A DNA stretch of 64,000 bases from Bradyrhizobium sp. Y36 (lineage in GTDB: Bacteria; Pseudomonadota; Alphaproteobacteria; Rhizobiales; Xanthobacteraceae), in the NCBI RefSeq assembly GCF_002531575.1, contig NZ_NWTI01000008.1, positions 124,001 through 188,000 on the forward strand, written 5' to 3'. Below are positions 1 to 7,827 of this stretch, one piece after another. A program made the position numbers and the translations under genes. The stretch's first letter is position 1. Every line of letters begins with the position of its first letter. The notes under the pieces were generated by a model. It was given only the letters and a program-made list of their open reading frames with translations, was not told where the DNA came from and did not search any database.

Positions 1-756
1 ATCGACGTGCCGGTGGTTCCGTTCGTGCTGACATCGTACTGGTCGAGCTATTATGCGGGCCGGCCATGGTATCACCGCCACGCCTACTGGAATGGGTACT
101 GGACCTCGCACCAGCGCGTCGCGACGCGGATGACGATCGACCCGCGTGCCGCCCGCATCGGTCGCGCGGCAACGCGCGATGCTGTGGTTGCTCTGGAACG
201 AGAAGGCGTGCGGGGCAAAGGCGCCACCGCGATCTCCGGACGTAACGCTGCGAACTCACGGCCCGATGCGGCGATCGCGAAACGCGACGCAGCGATCGCC
301 AAACGCGACGCAGCGATCGCGAAGGGCGACGCCGGGATCGCGGCGCGCGACGCTGCAAAACGCGATGCTGGCGTTGCGGTCGACCGGACCCGCGCCGGAC
401 GGAGCGAGCGCATCGCGCATGAGCGGAGCAATGTGCAGATGCGCAATCCGCGCGATGCCCAGGCACGCATGATGCACGAACGGCAAGCGAGCCCCGCCGG
501 GATGCATGCCCGGCCGATGGCGCGTGCGCATGAAGCGCCGCGTGTGTCCGCCGCGCCGGCCGCGCGGCCCGCGATGCCGCATGTCGCGCAGCCGAATGTG
601 AGTCGGGGTTCGCCGATGAATGCTCACGCGCAGATGCCGGCGCCGCGTGCGGCAGCACCTGCAATGCCGCACCCCGGCGGCGGTGGCGCTCCTCACATCA
701 ACGCGGCGCCGCGCGGCGGCGGTGCACCGGCCGGCGGCCCCGGGCAAAAGCACTGA
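1..756 (+). CDS. Low-complexity Ala/Arg/His/Met-rich protein, 5' end cut by window
   Basis: The frame is open from base 1 and probably starts upstream of the window; the first in-window start codon is GTG at 7. No family was recognised. The N-terminal part is aromatic (Trp/Tyr/His-rich, residues about 9-35 from the GTG). Residues about 87-120 are a heptad-like repeat built on D-A-A-I-A-K-R, encoded by 21-bp units. The C-terminal third is rich in Pro, Met, His and Gly and ends in a glycine-rich tail. A terminator-like hairpin follows at 784-812. It may be a surface or secreted protein, but the missing N terminus prevents a signal-peptide check. Confidence 0.55.
   Translation: MDVPVVPFVLTSYWSSYYAGRPWYHRHAYWNGYWTSHQRVATRMTIDPRAARIGRAATRDAVVALEREGVRGKGATAISGRNAANSRPDAAIAKRDAAIAKRDAAIAKGDAGIAARDAAKRDAGVAVDRTRAGRSERIAHERSNVQMRNPRDAQARMMHERQASPAGMHARPMARAHEAPRVSAAPAARPAMPHVAQPNVSRGSPMNAHAQMPAPRAAAPAMPHPGGGGAPHINAAPRGGGAPAGGPGQKH
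265..348 (+). repeat. 21-bp in-frame tandem repeat (about 4 units)
   Basis: Four consecutive 21-bp units (265-285, 286-306, 307-327, 328-348) encode variants of the heptapeptide D-A-A-I-A-K-R. The first three are nearly identical and the fourth has drifted. Being in multiples of three, the array could expand or contract without a frameshift. Confidence 0.75.
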
Positions 757-783
757 AGTCGTCAAGAGCTGTCGCATCGTTCG

Positions 784-812
784 AAAAGCCCGGCCCCTCG
801 TGCCGGGCTTTT
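784..812. terminator. Bidirectional rho-independent-type terminator
   Basis: An inverted repeat with an 11-base arm (AAAAGCCCGGC) and a 7-base loop is followed by a T-run on the plus strand and has the mirror A-run on the other side. It lies 28 bases after the stop codon of the gene ending at 756. Confidence 0.8.
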
Positions 813-934
813 CTCTGTCATGAACAGGTCGAGAAAATTTAAGTCAGTTCTTCGCGGGCAGATTTCATCGATCGTAACATGTCTACCCAAAGCTGTAAGC
901 ATCCACTCGGGGCAGCGGGGCACGGGAGGATGAC

Positions 935-1213
935 ATGAGACAGAGCCAGGCGGAGACGCGCCGCCAGAACGTCGCGAAGCGTTCGATGACGAAGGAGGCC
1001 AAGCAGCTGGCCAGCCTGATTGCCGGATTGCGCGAATCCCTCGACGGGATCCTCAAGGAACGGACGAGTGCCAAGCTCACCGGCGCCGAGATGGGTCTGC
1101 TCGATGAGCGCCGTAACAACCTGCTGCTCACCATCGCAGCCCTCGACGACCGCCTCTCGGCGGTGCAGGGGCTGATTGATCTCGGTCGTCCCCACATCAT
1201 CCGCGTGCATTAG
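935..1213 (+). CDS. Small hypothetical protein, helical (92 aa)
   Basis: A short basic N terminus (residues 1-24) precedes an amphipathic, charged helical region (about 20-85) with regular Leu/Ile spacing, suggesting a coiled-coil or helical hairpin. There is no signal peptide or membrane segment. ATG at 935 is preceded by GGGAGGATG-like purine-rich sequence, a good ribosome site. No family recognised. It stands alone between the terminator at 784-812 and the next small ORF. Confidence 0.6.
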   Translation: MRQSQAETRRQNVAKRSMTKEAKQLASLIAGLRESLDGILKERTSAKLTGAEMGLLDERRNNLLLTIAALDDRLSAVQGLIDLGRPHIIRVH

Positions 1214-1478
1214 CCGAGTCCGGACGTGGACGATCGGTCCCTCGCCGATGTGATGGTCCGGGTCCCCGGCGGCCGATCCAGCATGACATGAAAACGGTTC
1301 GGGCCGTCGCAGGCAGCAGGCCTGCGGCTGGTGGAATCGCGGTTCCGCGGGCGCGCCGATGCCGGCCGCGGGCGCCATGCTTTGCGGATGGCACCAAATT
1401 GCCACGCTCCCGGCGAATTGCCGCCAAAGCCCGCTGCCACGAGGAGGCCGGGTGCAGGGCGACGCAAGGGGATGCGAA

Positions 1479-1658
1479 TTGGCCTACAAGATGATCGCAG
1501 AACGCGACAATGCGAAGTACAGTTTCGCCCGCGAGAGCCGGCTGCTCATCGTGGCGAAGGCGAGGGTGTGGGCGAGCGAAGGGTGGCAGGTCGTGATCAC
1601 CGATCAGGACGGCAAGGCGTATGCGCCGCCCGAATTCGATCAACTGTCGGCCGCCTGA
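1479..1658 (+). CDS. Small hypothetical protein (59 aa)
   Basis: The compact hydrophilic product ends in a segment with the pattern VVITDQDGKAY..PPEFD. The frame is open from 1359, but the segment before 1479 looks non-coding. TTG at 1479 is preferred because AGGGGA lies about six bases upstream; ATG at 1491 is the alternative. The pattern of a conserved hydrophobic core followed by a D-x-D-G turn resembles other small rhizobial orphans, but no function can be assigned. Confidence 0.5.
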   Translation: MAYKMIAERDNAKYSFARESRLLIVAKARVWASEGWQVVITDQDGKAYAPPEFDQLSAA

Positions 1659-1686
1659 CCGCCGGACCGGGCGAAGGGAACGACGT

Positions 1687-2070
1687 TTGACATTGCTGTT
1701 TCGACCGGGGCGCGACCGGACCGTGCCCGTGATGGGTCTTGCGGCCGCCGCCATATTGACGGCGACGGTTGCCGCCGCTCAAAATCTCGACGCCGGCAAG
1801 CCGCCTGCGAAGCTCTTCGCTGACGGCTGCGCGACTTGCCATCGCAGTCCGCGGGGGCTCGCCAAAGGGCGCTTCAGCCTGGCACTGTCCTGGTTCCTGA
1901 AGGACCATTACGCGACCAGCTCCGACTCGGCCAAGGTTCTCGCCGCCTATCTGGAGGCGGCCGACGAGCCGCCACCGGGTGCCGCGGCCAAGCCCGCCAA
2001 GAAACCCGCGCGATCCGCACTGCGTCCACCCAAGCCGGCGCAGAGCCAGCAGCCGCCTGCTTCCCGCTAA
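1687..2070 (+). CDS. Exported mini c-type cytochrome-like protein
   Basis: The 127-residue product has an Ala-rich signal segment (about residues 14-33) and one haem-c attachment motif C-A-T-C-H near residues 48-52, followed by a short domain and a Pro/Ala/Lys-rich tail. No distal Met ligand is obvious, so redox function is not certain. TTG at 1687 is chosen because AGGGAA lies six bases upstream; longer in-frame starts lack a signal peptide at the N terminus. It would act in the periplasm as an electron carrier or haem-binding protein. Confidence 0.6.
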   Translation: MTLLFRPGRDRTVPVMGLAAAAILTATVAAAQNLDAGKPPAKLFADGCATCHRSPRGLAKGRFSLALSWFLKDHYATSSDSAKVLAAYLEAADEPPPGAAAKPAKKPARSALRPPKPAQSQQPPASR

Positions 2071-2636
2071 CTGCGCCGATAGGTCTGCGCGAGCAGCCGT
2101 GCGTGCACGGCCCGCAGCTCGGCGCTCATGCGCGTCTGTCCCGTCGTGACATAGGATAGCCACGCGCCGTCGGCGGCCAGACGCACGATTTGCAGATCCG
2201 GCGCGCCGTCGGTCTGGCGATGACGCTTCAGGCGCGTCTTGATCCAGTCGTTCCAGAGCTTGCGCAGCGGCGGATCGGTCACGACGACCATGCTCAACGC
2301 CGCCCATGGGGTCGCGAAGCCGAAGGCCTTGCCGGTGAACACCGCATTCACATAAGCCCGCGTGAAGCTGCCGCGTGGCTTCGGATCGGCTTCGACGGCG
2401 GCGTCAATCTCGGCATCGACACGGGCGAGGAGATCGGCAAACAGGCCTTCGATCAGCGCTTGCTTGCTGCCGAAATGGTGAAACAGCCCGCCTTTGGTGA
2501 CGCCGGCCGCCTCGGCGACCGCCTGCACCGTGACGCCGGCGACGCCGTGGTCCATCGCGATCGCCGCGGCATGGTCGAGCAGGGCGCGCCGGACCTGCTC
2601 GGGCTGCTTGGCGCGGGTGTAGCGGTTTTCCGGCAT
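2067..2636 (-). CDS. TetR/AcrR-family transcriptional regulator
   Basis: The 189-aa protein has an N-terminal TetR helix-turn-helix: residues about 12-60 include the typical V-T-V-Q-A-V-A-E-A-A-G-V and K-G-G-L-F-H-H-F segments. A helical ligand-binding domain follows. ATG at 2636 shares one base with the TGA of the upstream SMR efflux gene (TGATG), so the two are translationally coupled. It is therefore inferred to be the repressor of the SMR pump, probably acting at the palindrome at 3004-3021. Confidence 0.88.
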   Translation of the reverse strand: MPENRYTRAKQPEQVRRALLDHAAAIAMDHGVAGVTVQAVAEAAGVTKGGLFHHFGSKQALIEGLFADLLARVDAEIDAAVEADPKPRGSFTRAYVNAVFTGKAFGFATPWAALSMVVVTDPPLRKLWNDWIKTRLKRHRQTDGAPDLQIVRLAADGAWLSYVTTGQTRMSAELRAVHARLLAQTYRRS

Positions 2637-2980
2637 CAATGCGCCGTGGTCTGCGAGAACAGGTTGATGATCACGACCCCCGAGACGATCAGAGCGATTC
2701 CGACGAAGGCTGCGGCGTCCAGCATCTGGCGGAACAGCACGAAGGAGACGGTGGCGGTCAGGATGATGCCGACCCCGCCCCAGATCGCATAGGCGATGCT
2801 CAAGGGGATGACGCGGATCGCGACCGACAGCGCGTAGAACGAGGCGATGTAGAACAGCACCATGGCCAGCGTCGGCCAGGGCCGCGTGAACTGCGCGGAT
2901 TGCTGCAGGAAGGCCGACGCCGTGACCTCGAGAATGATGGCGAGGGCGAGCGCTGCATAGGCATTGAAGGTGGAGGTCAT
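2636..2980 (-). CDS. Small multidrug resistance (SMR/EmrE-like) efflux protein
   Basis: The 114-aa protein has four hydrophobic segments. The conserved membrane Glu is at residue 18 (A-I-I-L-E-V) and the EmrE-like motif I-A-Y-A-I-W-G-G-V-G spans about 62-71, with Tyr64 and Trp67 matching the substrate-binding aromatics of EmrE. Family members exchange cationic drugs or quaternary amines for protons as dimers in the inner membrane. ATG at 2980 gives the canonical length; a longer in-frame start at 3088 adds a non-SMR extension. It is the first gene of a two-gene operon with the TetR gene. Confidence 0.9.
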   Translation of the reverse strand: MTSTFNAYAALALAIILEVTASAFLQQSAQFTRPWPTLAMVLFYIASFYALSVAIRVIPLSIAYAIWGGVGIILTATVSFVLFRQMLDAAAFVGIALIVSGVVIINLFSQTTAH

Positions 2981-3003
2981 GGTCAGCTCGGGGCGAAATA
3001 AAG

Positions 3004-3021
3004 ATACCGCGCGGTAGGTAT
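3004..3021. promoter_or_regulatory. Probable TetR operator upstream of the SMR efflux gene
   Basis: The perfect 12-bp palindrome TACCGCGCGGTA (3005-3016) sits within ATACC-N8-GGTAT (3004-3021), 24-41 bp upstream of the SMR start codon. The position and symmetry suit autoregulation by the downstream TetR protein. The binding assignment is inference. Confidence 0.55.
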
Positions 3022-3160
3022 GTTTATCACGCGGCTCTCGGCTTTGGCCCGCAGCAGGTATCACATCTGAGTGACGAGCCTGCGACATGGCTGAAAACGG
3101 GCGTGGGGCCGCCGCGTAATCGCGCCGCGGCTCCAGCCAGTCGTGGCGGCTCGATCGCTG

Positions 3161-3826
3161 TCAGTCGATCCGTACGGAGAGCTCGACGTCTTCGGCGAAG
3201 GGCGTCGACATGTAGCCGCTGCCAGCCTTGCGAACCCGCGCCAGATAGTCCGGGCTGTCGTCGGCATTGTCGGCGACGATGATCGCGCCAGTCCCGAGAT
3301 GGCCTTCGAGCAGATCGAGGATCTCCGGGTAGAGCGCCTTGGCGCCGTCGAGCAGCACGAGATCAATCGCGTGGGGCAGCTCGGCGCTGAGCGTCTTCAG
3401 CGCGTCGCCTTCACGGATCTCGACGAGATCGATCAAGCCGCCGGCGATGAGGTTCTTTCGCGCTCGAGCCGCCTTTGACGGCTCGAACTCGCTGGTGATG
3501 AGGTGGCCGCCGCCATTGTCGCGCAAGCCTGCGGCAAGGTGGAGCGTCGAGATGCCGAACGATGTGCCGAACTCGACGATCGTCCGGGCGCGCGAGCTGC
3601 GCGTCAGCATGTAGAGCAGCGTTCCCGTCTCGCGCGAGACCGCGAGTGGGACGTCCTTCAGGCGCCCGTACAGGTCATGGTAGTCGGTCTTGCTTCGCAT
3701 CATCCGCGCCCGGTCTGCGTCGGACAAGTCGGCGACGGCGGCTCGCATTGCACCGCTTGCTGCCTCGGCCTCGTCGAACAGGCGATTCAGCAGCGGCGCA
3801 AGCGATGTGATCGTCGAGGTGGTCAT
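3161..3826 (-). CDS. SAM-dependent O-methyltransferase (class I, CmoM/catechol-OMT-like)
   Basis: The 221-aa protein has a Rossmann SAM-binding motif (I-V-E-F-G-T-S-F-G-I-S-T, about 86-97), an acidic residue after beta-2 (S-E-F-E-P) and a D-L-V-L-L-D-G-A-K segment typical of the caffeoyl-CoA/catechol O-methyltransferase family. ATG at 3826 is preferred because GGAG lies just upstream; the frame extends further to 3895 through the operator. It is divergent from a TetR gene, which probably regulates it. Substrate unknown. Confidence 0.8.
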   Translation of the reverse strand: MTTSTITSLAPLLNRLFDEAEAASGAMRAAVADLSDADRARMMRSKTDYHDLYGRLKDVPLAVSRETGTLLYMLTRSSRARTIVEFGTSFGISTLHLAAGLRDNGGGHLITSEFEPSKAARARKNLIAGGLIDLVEIREGDALKTLSAELPHAIDLVLLDGAKALYPEILDLLEGHLGTGAIIVADNADDSPDYLARVRKAGSGYMSTPFAEDVELSVRID

Positions 3827-3871
3827 GCGATATCTCCGGAAGGTGGAACGGAAGGGGGCTTGCGTGCGGAT

Positions 3872-3899
3872 GGAAATACGACTAATTCGTCGCATTTCC
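3872..3899. promoter_or_regulatory. 28-bp near-perfect palindrome, probable TetR operator
   Basis: Arms centred between 3885 and 3886 match at 24 of 28 positions (two mismatched pairs); the core reads AATACGACTAATTCGTCGC. It lies midway between the divergent methyltransferase (start 3826) and TetR (start 3923) genes, where an operator controlling both would be expected. Binding by the TetR protein is inferred. Confidence 0.65.
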
Positions 3900-3922
3900 T
3901 ATTCGCATTGCCGGAGAGTGCG

Positions 3923-4555
3923 GTGGCGGAGCGTCGAAGCCGTTCAATTTCCTCGCGAAAACAGCCGCAACAGGTTCGCTCCAACGAGCTTGTGGCGGCC
4001 ATTCTCGATGCCGCTGTTCAGGTTCTGGCGAGGGAGGGCGCGCAGCGCTTCACCACGGCGCGGGTGGCGGAGCGGGCCGGAGTGAGCGTCGGGTCGCTCT
4101 ATCAATATTTTCCCAACAAGGCCGCGATCCTGTTCCGTCTCCAGAGCGACGAGTGGCGACGAACCAGCGAGCTGTTGCGCGATATCCTCGCGGATCGGAG
4201 CAAGCCGCCACTTGTGCGGTTGCGTGCGCTGGTCCACGCCTTCATCCGCTCCGAGTGCGAGGAGGCCGCAATCCGCATTGCGCTGAGCGATGCCGCGCCG
4301 CTCTATCGTGACGCCCCCGAGGCGCAGGAGGCGCGGGCGGCCGGCGAGGAGATCATCGCGGCGTTCATGCGGGAGGCGCTGCCCAAAACGCCGAATGCGA
4401 CGCGCGTGCTTGCCGGCGAGCTGATCAAGACGACGTTGAGCGAGATCGGCAAGCGGTTTTCGGAAGCACCGCGCAGCGAGGCCGAGATCGCGCGGCACGC
4501 TGGCGGCCTGGCCGACATGTTCCGTGCTTATCTCGGAGAGTTGGCGCGACGCTGA
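3923..4555 (+). CDS. TetR/AcrR-family transcriptional regulator
   Basis: The 210-aa protein has a basic N-terminal arm (residues 1-20), a TetR helix-turn-helix (about 25-70, with V-A-E-R-A-G-V-S-V-G-S-L-Y-Q-Y-F) and a helical C-terminal domain. GTG at 3923 has GGAGAG five bases upstream; TTG at 3908 is an alternative. It is divergent from the O-methyltransferase and shares an intergenic palindrome with it, so it is probably a repressor of that gene and of itself. Confidence 0.87.
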   Translation: MAERRSRSISSRKQPQQVRSNELVAAILDAAVQVLAREGAQRFTTARVAERAGVSVGSLYQYFPNKAAILFRLQSDEWRRTSELLRDILADRSKPPLVRLRALVHAFIRSECEEAAIRIALSDAAPLYRDAPEAQEARAAGEEIIAAFMREALPKTPNATRVLAGELIKTTLSEIGKRFSEAPRSEAEIARHAGGLADMFRAYLGELARR

Positions 4556-4645
4556 CGTGCGGGTGCTGCATGACTTCGGCTGAAAGTGCCGCGCTATGAT
4601 CGCTGCGCTTGCGTCGCGGCGCGATTGTCCTTACGGACCTCTTTC

Positions 4646-5464
4646 ATGCTCGTCATCTCCATTCAAAGCCAGGTGATCCACGGCCATGTTGGCAACAGCG
4701 CGGCCGCCTATGCCATCCAGGCGGAGGGCGTGAACGTTGCGGCGGTGCCGACGACGCTGCTGTCCAACCACCCGCGCTATCCGAGCCTTCGCGGACGGGT
4801 GCTGGAGACCGAGCTCGTCGCCGATCTCCTGAAGGGGGTGGAGGAGCGCGGCCTCGTCGACGAGGCGGCCGTGCTCGTGACCGGCTATCTCGGTTCACCC
4901 GGCAACGCCGTCGTGATCGCCGATTTCGTCGAGCGGGCGCTCACGCGGAATGCGAAGCTCGTCTATCTCTGCGATCCCGTGATCGGTGATGACGGCCGCG
5001 TTTACGTGGCGGACGGCATTTTGGACGTGGTCCGGCATCGGCTGCTGCCGGCCGCGAACCTGACGACGCCGAACCAGTTCGAACTCGAGCTGCTCTCGGG
5101 CCTCACGATCGCCGACGCGCAGGGCCTGCGCGCGGCGTGTGCGGCGCTGGCGGCGACCGGCCGCATCGATGTCATCGCCACCGGCTGCACGCTCGCTGAT
5201 ACGGCGGCGGGGCAGGTGGAGACGATCCTGTGCGCCAACGGGCGATTGTCGCGCTTTGCGACGCCCCGTCTGCCGATCCGCCCTTACGGCACCGGCGATC
5301 TCCTCACCGGCCTGATCGCGGCCCATTTGGCCAAGGGCGAGCCGACCGAGGCTGCAGTGCGGCTTGCGGTCGAGACGATCTTTGCGGTGCTGGTGCGCAC
5401 ACAGGACGCCGGCACTGCCGAGATGCGGCTCGTGCCGCTGCCGACGCCGGGCCGCGCGCCATAA
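4646..5464 (+). CDS. pdxY: Pyridoxal kinase PdxY
   Basis: The 272-aa ribokinase-fold enzyme is expected to phosphorylate pyridoxal to pyridoxal 5'-phosphate in B6 salvage. Diagnostic segments are the N-terminal S-I-Q-S-Q-V-I-H-G-H-V-G-N-S-A, the Y-L-G-S-P-G-N segment, C-D-P-V-I-G-D near residues 110-117, and P-Y-G-T-G-D-L-L-T-G, which carries the catalytic Asp. Length matches the family. ATG at 4646 aligns with known PdxY N termini; an upstream in-frame start at 4586 is unlikely. It is monocistronic and convergent with the next gene. Confidence 0.93.
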   Translation: MLVISIQSQVIHGHVGNSAAAYAIQAEGVNVAAVPTTLLSNHPRYPSLRGRVLETELVADLLKGVEERGLVDEAAVLVTGYLGSPGNAVVIADFVERALTRNAKLVYLCDPVIGDDGRVYVADGILDVVRHRLLPAANLTTPNQFELELLSGLTIADAQGLRAACAALAATGRIDVIATGCTLADTAAGQVETILCANGRLSRFATPRLPIRPYGTGDLLTGLIAAHLAKGEPTEAAVRLAVETIFAVLVRTQDAGTAEMRLVPLPTPGRAP

Positions 5465-5469
5465 CGGTC

Positions 5470-6774
5470 TCAGGTCGCGCGCTTGCCGGCCGATTGCGCC
5501 GATTTCTGCGGCTTGGCGGGACCCTTCTGCTCGCGCGCGACCTGGGCCTTTGGCGGCTTTGCATGGGCCGCGGCGCGCGCCACCTTCTTTGACTTCACGC
5601 TCGCGACTTGCTTGCCGTCGCCGGTGCCCCGACGCGAGATGTATTCGGGGCCGTCGACCGGACCGACATGCGGCGGATCGCGGCCGAGATAGGGCCGGCC
5701 GATGCCGTAGGCCTTGCCATTGGCGTCGACCCACTTCCACAGGATTTCGGTCGAGACCCAGCGCTGCGCGCGGTTGCTTCCTTGCGTGCTGACGATGTCG
5801 GCCGCCATGCCGTGACCATAGCCGCCGCGCGAGCTGCCGCCATGATAGGAACGGTCGGAAGCGGCTTTCAGGCCGCTCGCGATCGACTGGCGATAATCGT
5901 CGCGGAATGCGCTGGTGATGCCGGGCGAGAGGCCGGCGGCTTCCGCGGCGAGCAGCGTGCGGAACAGCTTCAGCTTGAAGCTCTTGTCCATGCCGCCGAT
6001 GACGTAATCCATCATCGACATGTTGGCGTGCTCGGCCGCCTTCGGATCCTTCCAGCCGAAATCCTCATCGACCAGCTTGGTGAAGCTGCGCATCACCGTG
6101 ACCGTCTTGCCCTTGCGCTTGACGGTGACGGCGCGGCGCTCCTGAACCTTGATCGAGTCTTCCTTTGCGGTGCGCTGATAGAGCGCCCACAGATAGCGAT
6201 CAACGCAGGCATCCATGACGAAGCATTCGTCGAGCACGGCGACGGTGTCGGCTGGCGGGGATGCCTTGCTCACAGGCGTGACGGGACCACTTGCGATTGC
6301 CGCGGAGGACAGCTCGTCCGTCGTCACGATCTCGGTGGGATCGGCGGACGCCAGCTTGACGGGTTCCGGGGCCGCGACAGGAGCAGCATCGCTGACGGCG
6401 GGCTCCGGTTCAGGCGACATCCGCGGTGCGGGCGGTGCCTCCACCGGCAGGATCAGCGCCGGATCGGCCGAGGCGAACTTGGCGGCTGGGGCGGGCGTCT
6501 CGGGCGCGGCTTCAGCGATCGTCGGGGCCGGTGCTGCTGCGACGGCAGCTGCAATGTCGGCGGTCAAGGCGATGCCGTCCTCGATCGTCGCAGCGCGCGG
6601 CACGTCGGCGAGGTCGAGCCGGCCGAGATCCTTGGCGCGCGCGATCGCCGCCGCATTGGCACCGCTATTCTCGATGAGGGCCGGAGCATAAGCGGAGAGG
6701 GAAAGCGCCAGCCAGCCGGCGAGCACGGCCGACGGGCAAGCGACCGCTACCAGAAGAGACCGCCGATCGTTCAT
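5470..6774 (-). CDS. Exported/anchored protein with M15-like (D-Ala-D-Ala carboxypeptidase-type) domain
   Basis: The 434-aa product has an N-terminal hydrophobic anchor (about residues 6-30) and a long Ala/Pro-rich linker (30-170). A folded C-terminal domain (about 185-385) contains G-H-G-M-A-A-D-I-V (His321, Asp326) and D-P-P-H-V (His369), resembling the zinc site of M15 peptidases. The canonical H-x2-G-x-A-x-D spacing is altered, so catalytic activity is uncertain. The tail is basic (Lys/Ala). It is likely to act on or bind peptidoglycan in the periplasm. Confidence 0.65.
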   Translation of the reverse strand: MNDRRSLLVAVACPSAVLAGWLALSLSAYAPALIENSGANAAAIARAKDLGRLDLADVPRAATIEDGIALTADIAAAVAAAPAPTIAEAAPETPAPAAKFASADPALILPVEAPPAPRMSPEPEPAVSDAAPVAAPEPVKLASADPTEIVTTDELSSAAIASGPVTPVSKASPPADTVAVLDECFVMDACVDRYLWALYQRTAKEDSIKVQERRAVTVKRKGKTVTVMRSFTKLVDEDFGWKDPKAAEHANMSMMDYVIGGMDKSFKLKLFRTLLAAEAAGLSPGITSAFRDDYRQSIASGLKAASDRSYHGGSSRGGYGHGMAADIVSTQGSNRAQRWVSTEILWKWVDANGKAYGIGRPYLGRDPPHVGPVDGPEYISRRGTGDGKQVASVKSKKVARAAAHAKPPKAQVAREQKGPAKPQKSAQSAGKRAT

Positions 6775-7239
6775 GATCCCTGCCTCCGAACGGTTCTGCC
6801 CGAACCCGTCTTGTCCGGACAGTCATGATGCAAACAGTCTGACGAAAACAGTCTTGCACGGAAAGGCACGCAGTGCGTCGATTGTTCGGAGGACCATGTG
6901 GCAGCGCAATGGCGCAGATCGGTGGAGGCAGGCTTTTCGCAGCGGTGTTGCCGAGCGGCAACGCAAGTTCCATCACGGCTGGGCCGCGATGCTCTACGCA
7001 ACTTTGTTGCGTGGATGAGGAGGAAGGCGTGTCTCCCAAGCGTTGTGCTGCCGCCTTCCGGGTGCCTGGCACCGTCTGTGAAGACTTCATGTCGTCGCCG
7101 ACGTGATTCGGCCAAGGCCTTGTACGCATTAAACATATCGCCATGCACCGCACGCGCTATTGCAATGCAACAAAGCATGTCGCAATGCAGCAAATCAGGC
7201 CTAGATATGCTCCGACTCTTCCATCCAGGAGCATCACCA
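6775..7239. other. 465-bp gene-free region
   Basis: No convincing coding sequence was seen on either strand; the open frames here have no ribosome site or recognisable product. The right end holds the direct-repeat pair at 7162-7194, just upstream of the small secreted-protein gene. The left end would contain the promoter of the M15-like gene. Confidence 0.5.
7162..7194 (+). promoter_or_regulatory. Direct repeat GCAATGCA-x-CAAA, 20-bp period
   Basis: GCAATGCAACAAA (7162-7174) and GCAATGCAGCAAA (7182-7194) match at 12 of 13 positions and are offset by exactly 20 bp, about two helical turns. They lie 45-78 bp upstream of the start of the small secreted protein. Each contains TGC/GCA half-sites. 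A regulator site is likely; the regulator is unknown. Confidence 0.5.
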
Positions 7240-7488
7240 ATGAACAAGAAGACTCTGTCGATCGCCGCCACCGTCCTGACGATCGCGGGCAGCACCGCGG
7301 CTTTCGCCGCTGAACTGCCGACTTACGAGACCAATGGATTTCCGGTCTCGCCGCTGCAGGTTCGCGTCCTCGGCGCCGCGCATGTCGAGCAGCAGGCCGC
7401 TGCACCGACCACCGTTGCCTCGGTCCACCAGACCAACGTGCTGAGTTCCCGCAAGGTGAAGACCGCTACCGTCGGCGTGGCCCGCTGA
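7240..7488 (+). CDS. Small exported hypothetical protein (82 aa)
   Basis: A clear Sec signal peptide occupies residues 1-24 (M-N-K-K-T-L-S, hydrophobic core, A-F-A-A cleavage region). A mature part of about 58 residues follows with no cysteines and no known domain. The ATG follows a CCAGGAGC ribosome site. It resembles the many small periplasmic proteins of Bradyrhizobium with no assigned function. The direct repeats at 7162-7194 suggest specific regulation. Confidence 0.7.
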   Translation: MNKKTLSIAATVLTIAGSTAAFAAELPTYETNGFPVSPLQVRVLGAAHVEQQAAAPTTVASVHQTNVLSSRKVKTATVGVAR

Positions 7489-7827
7489 GCTGATATTGCG
7501 CGTAGCAGGTGGGTTCCGCGGAGAGGCGGGATCCACCGCTCCACACGACGTTCTCGAAGTGGATGCTGCCCGCATCTCGCGCGTGCAGGAATTGCAGTAA
7601 CTGCTTCGTGCGCCAACGCGCACCGTGCAATGTCTCGGCACGATGAATTGACATCGGCGCGCTGATTGAGACTCCGGCAGCGAACAAGTTCGCGTGAATG
7701 TGCCGGTTATGTATCCCCGTTCATAACGGGCGCCTTCCCATTAACGCTTGATTTGCAGGCCGCATTGCTTGATGCGGCTGCCGCGTCATCGTGGCCAATT
7801 TTTTGAACTCATAATGGAGAGGCCATC
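7489..7827. other. 339-bp gene-free region
   Basis: No coding sequence is supported. A small hairpin with CCCGTT/AACGGG arms lies near 7717-7730, about 100 bp before the 48-aa membrane protein gene; nothing else stands out. Confidence 0.4.
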
